From Puniceicoccales bacterium (GTDB lineage: Bacteria; Verrucomicrobiota; Verrucomicrobiia; Opitutales; JAIRLG01), in contig JAIRRP010000038.1 in assembly GCA_031255915.1 (NCBI GenBank), positions 1-13,077 of the forward strand: a stretch of DNA of 13,077 nt, written 5' to 3'. Below, one piece after another: positions 12,990-13,077 of the stretch. The first letter of the stretch is position 1, and the number at the start of each line of letters is the position of its first letter. Position numbers and translations under genes: made by a program. The notes beneath the pieces were generated by a model, which saw only the letters and a list, made by a program, of their open reading frames with translations, had not been told where the DNA came from and did no database searches.

Positions 12990-13077
12990 TCACTCTTCAG
13001 TATGTCCGATTCTTGGTATTCCTTATCTTCATCCTCGGCAGAATCGATCCAGGAAGCTTCTTCTTTACCCGAAGAGC
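12986..13077 (-). CDS. Probable C-terminal end of an unidentified minus-strand gene
   Basis: The reverse strand is open from the window edge to TAA at 12988-12986, giving 29 residues rich in Glu and Asp (ending QESDILKSD). About half of its codons begin with G, as in the real genes here, while the competing plus-strand frame from ATG 13002 is Ser-rich with fewer such codons. The stop overlaps the chaperone stop by two bases, tail to tail. No function can be assigned. Confidence 0.45.
   Translation of the reverse strand, partial: SSGKEEASWIDSAEDEDKEYQESDILKSD

Noticed and set aside
13002..13077. Plus-strand frame beginning MSDSWYS at the right edge
   Set aside because: It has no ribosome binding site, is Ser-rich and lacks G-first codon bias; the minus-strand frame over the same bases looks more like a real gene end. 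Not excluded.

Overview
The window reads as ordinary chromosome of a Gram-negative, lipopolysaccharide-making bacterium of moderate GC. It carries lpxB, a family-9 heptosyltransferase and plsC. The best guess is a member of the PVC group (Verrucomicrobiota, Opitutae/Puniceicoccales-like). The reasons are an IspG whose sequence resembles the chlamydial and plastid type, a CesT-like type III secretion chaperone at the right end, and the near absence of Shine-Dalgarno sequences. The assignment is inference, not proof. No tRNA, rRNA, CRISPR array, transposase or convincing rho-independent terminator was seen.

Layout, left to right. Positions 1-315 (minus) hold the 5' part of plsC, cut by the window edge. 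A gene-free stretch of about 500 bases follows, with repeat copy A, a 19-base inverted repeat and a pyrimidine tract. Positions 824-3176 (minus) form a tight cluster read in the order Bax-inhibitor-1/YccA-like membrane protein, heptosyltransferase, glucosaminidase-like lipoprotein; its probable promoter lies near 3201-3229. Repeat copy B separates this from an M20 metallopeptidase (minus, 3553-4935), which is divergent from ispG (plus, 5013-6140). Repeat copy C lies between ispG and a convergent family-4-like uracil-DNA glycosylase (minus, 6553-7461). Divergent from that is a two-gene unit: an exported protein with a possible SYLF/Ysc84-like core, and a prepilin-like protein (7485-8747). Repeat copies D and E fill the gap to ychF-lpxB, a translationally coupled pair (9128-11418). 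lpxB converges on and overlaps mutY (minus, 11382-12425). A CesT-like chaperone (12498-12989) reads away from mutY, and the edge probably holds the C-terminal end of a further minus-strand gene.

Most genes serve the envelope (PlsC, heptosyltransferase, LpxB, glucosaminidase, prepilin), DNA repair (UDG, MutY), isoprenoid synthesis (IspG) or ribosome-associated functions (YchF).

The most unusual content is a family of about 100-170 bp intergenic repeats, five copies in 13 kb. Each folds as three hairpins closed by an outer stem, like a cloverleaf. The stems differ in sequence between copies but stay paired. In copies B and C the tip of the large hairpin is inverted relative to the rest of the element. 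I know of no named family that matches. The other points of interest are a UDG lacking most iron-sulfur ligands, a short IspG with long-type sequence features, and the exported-protein/prepilin pair.
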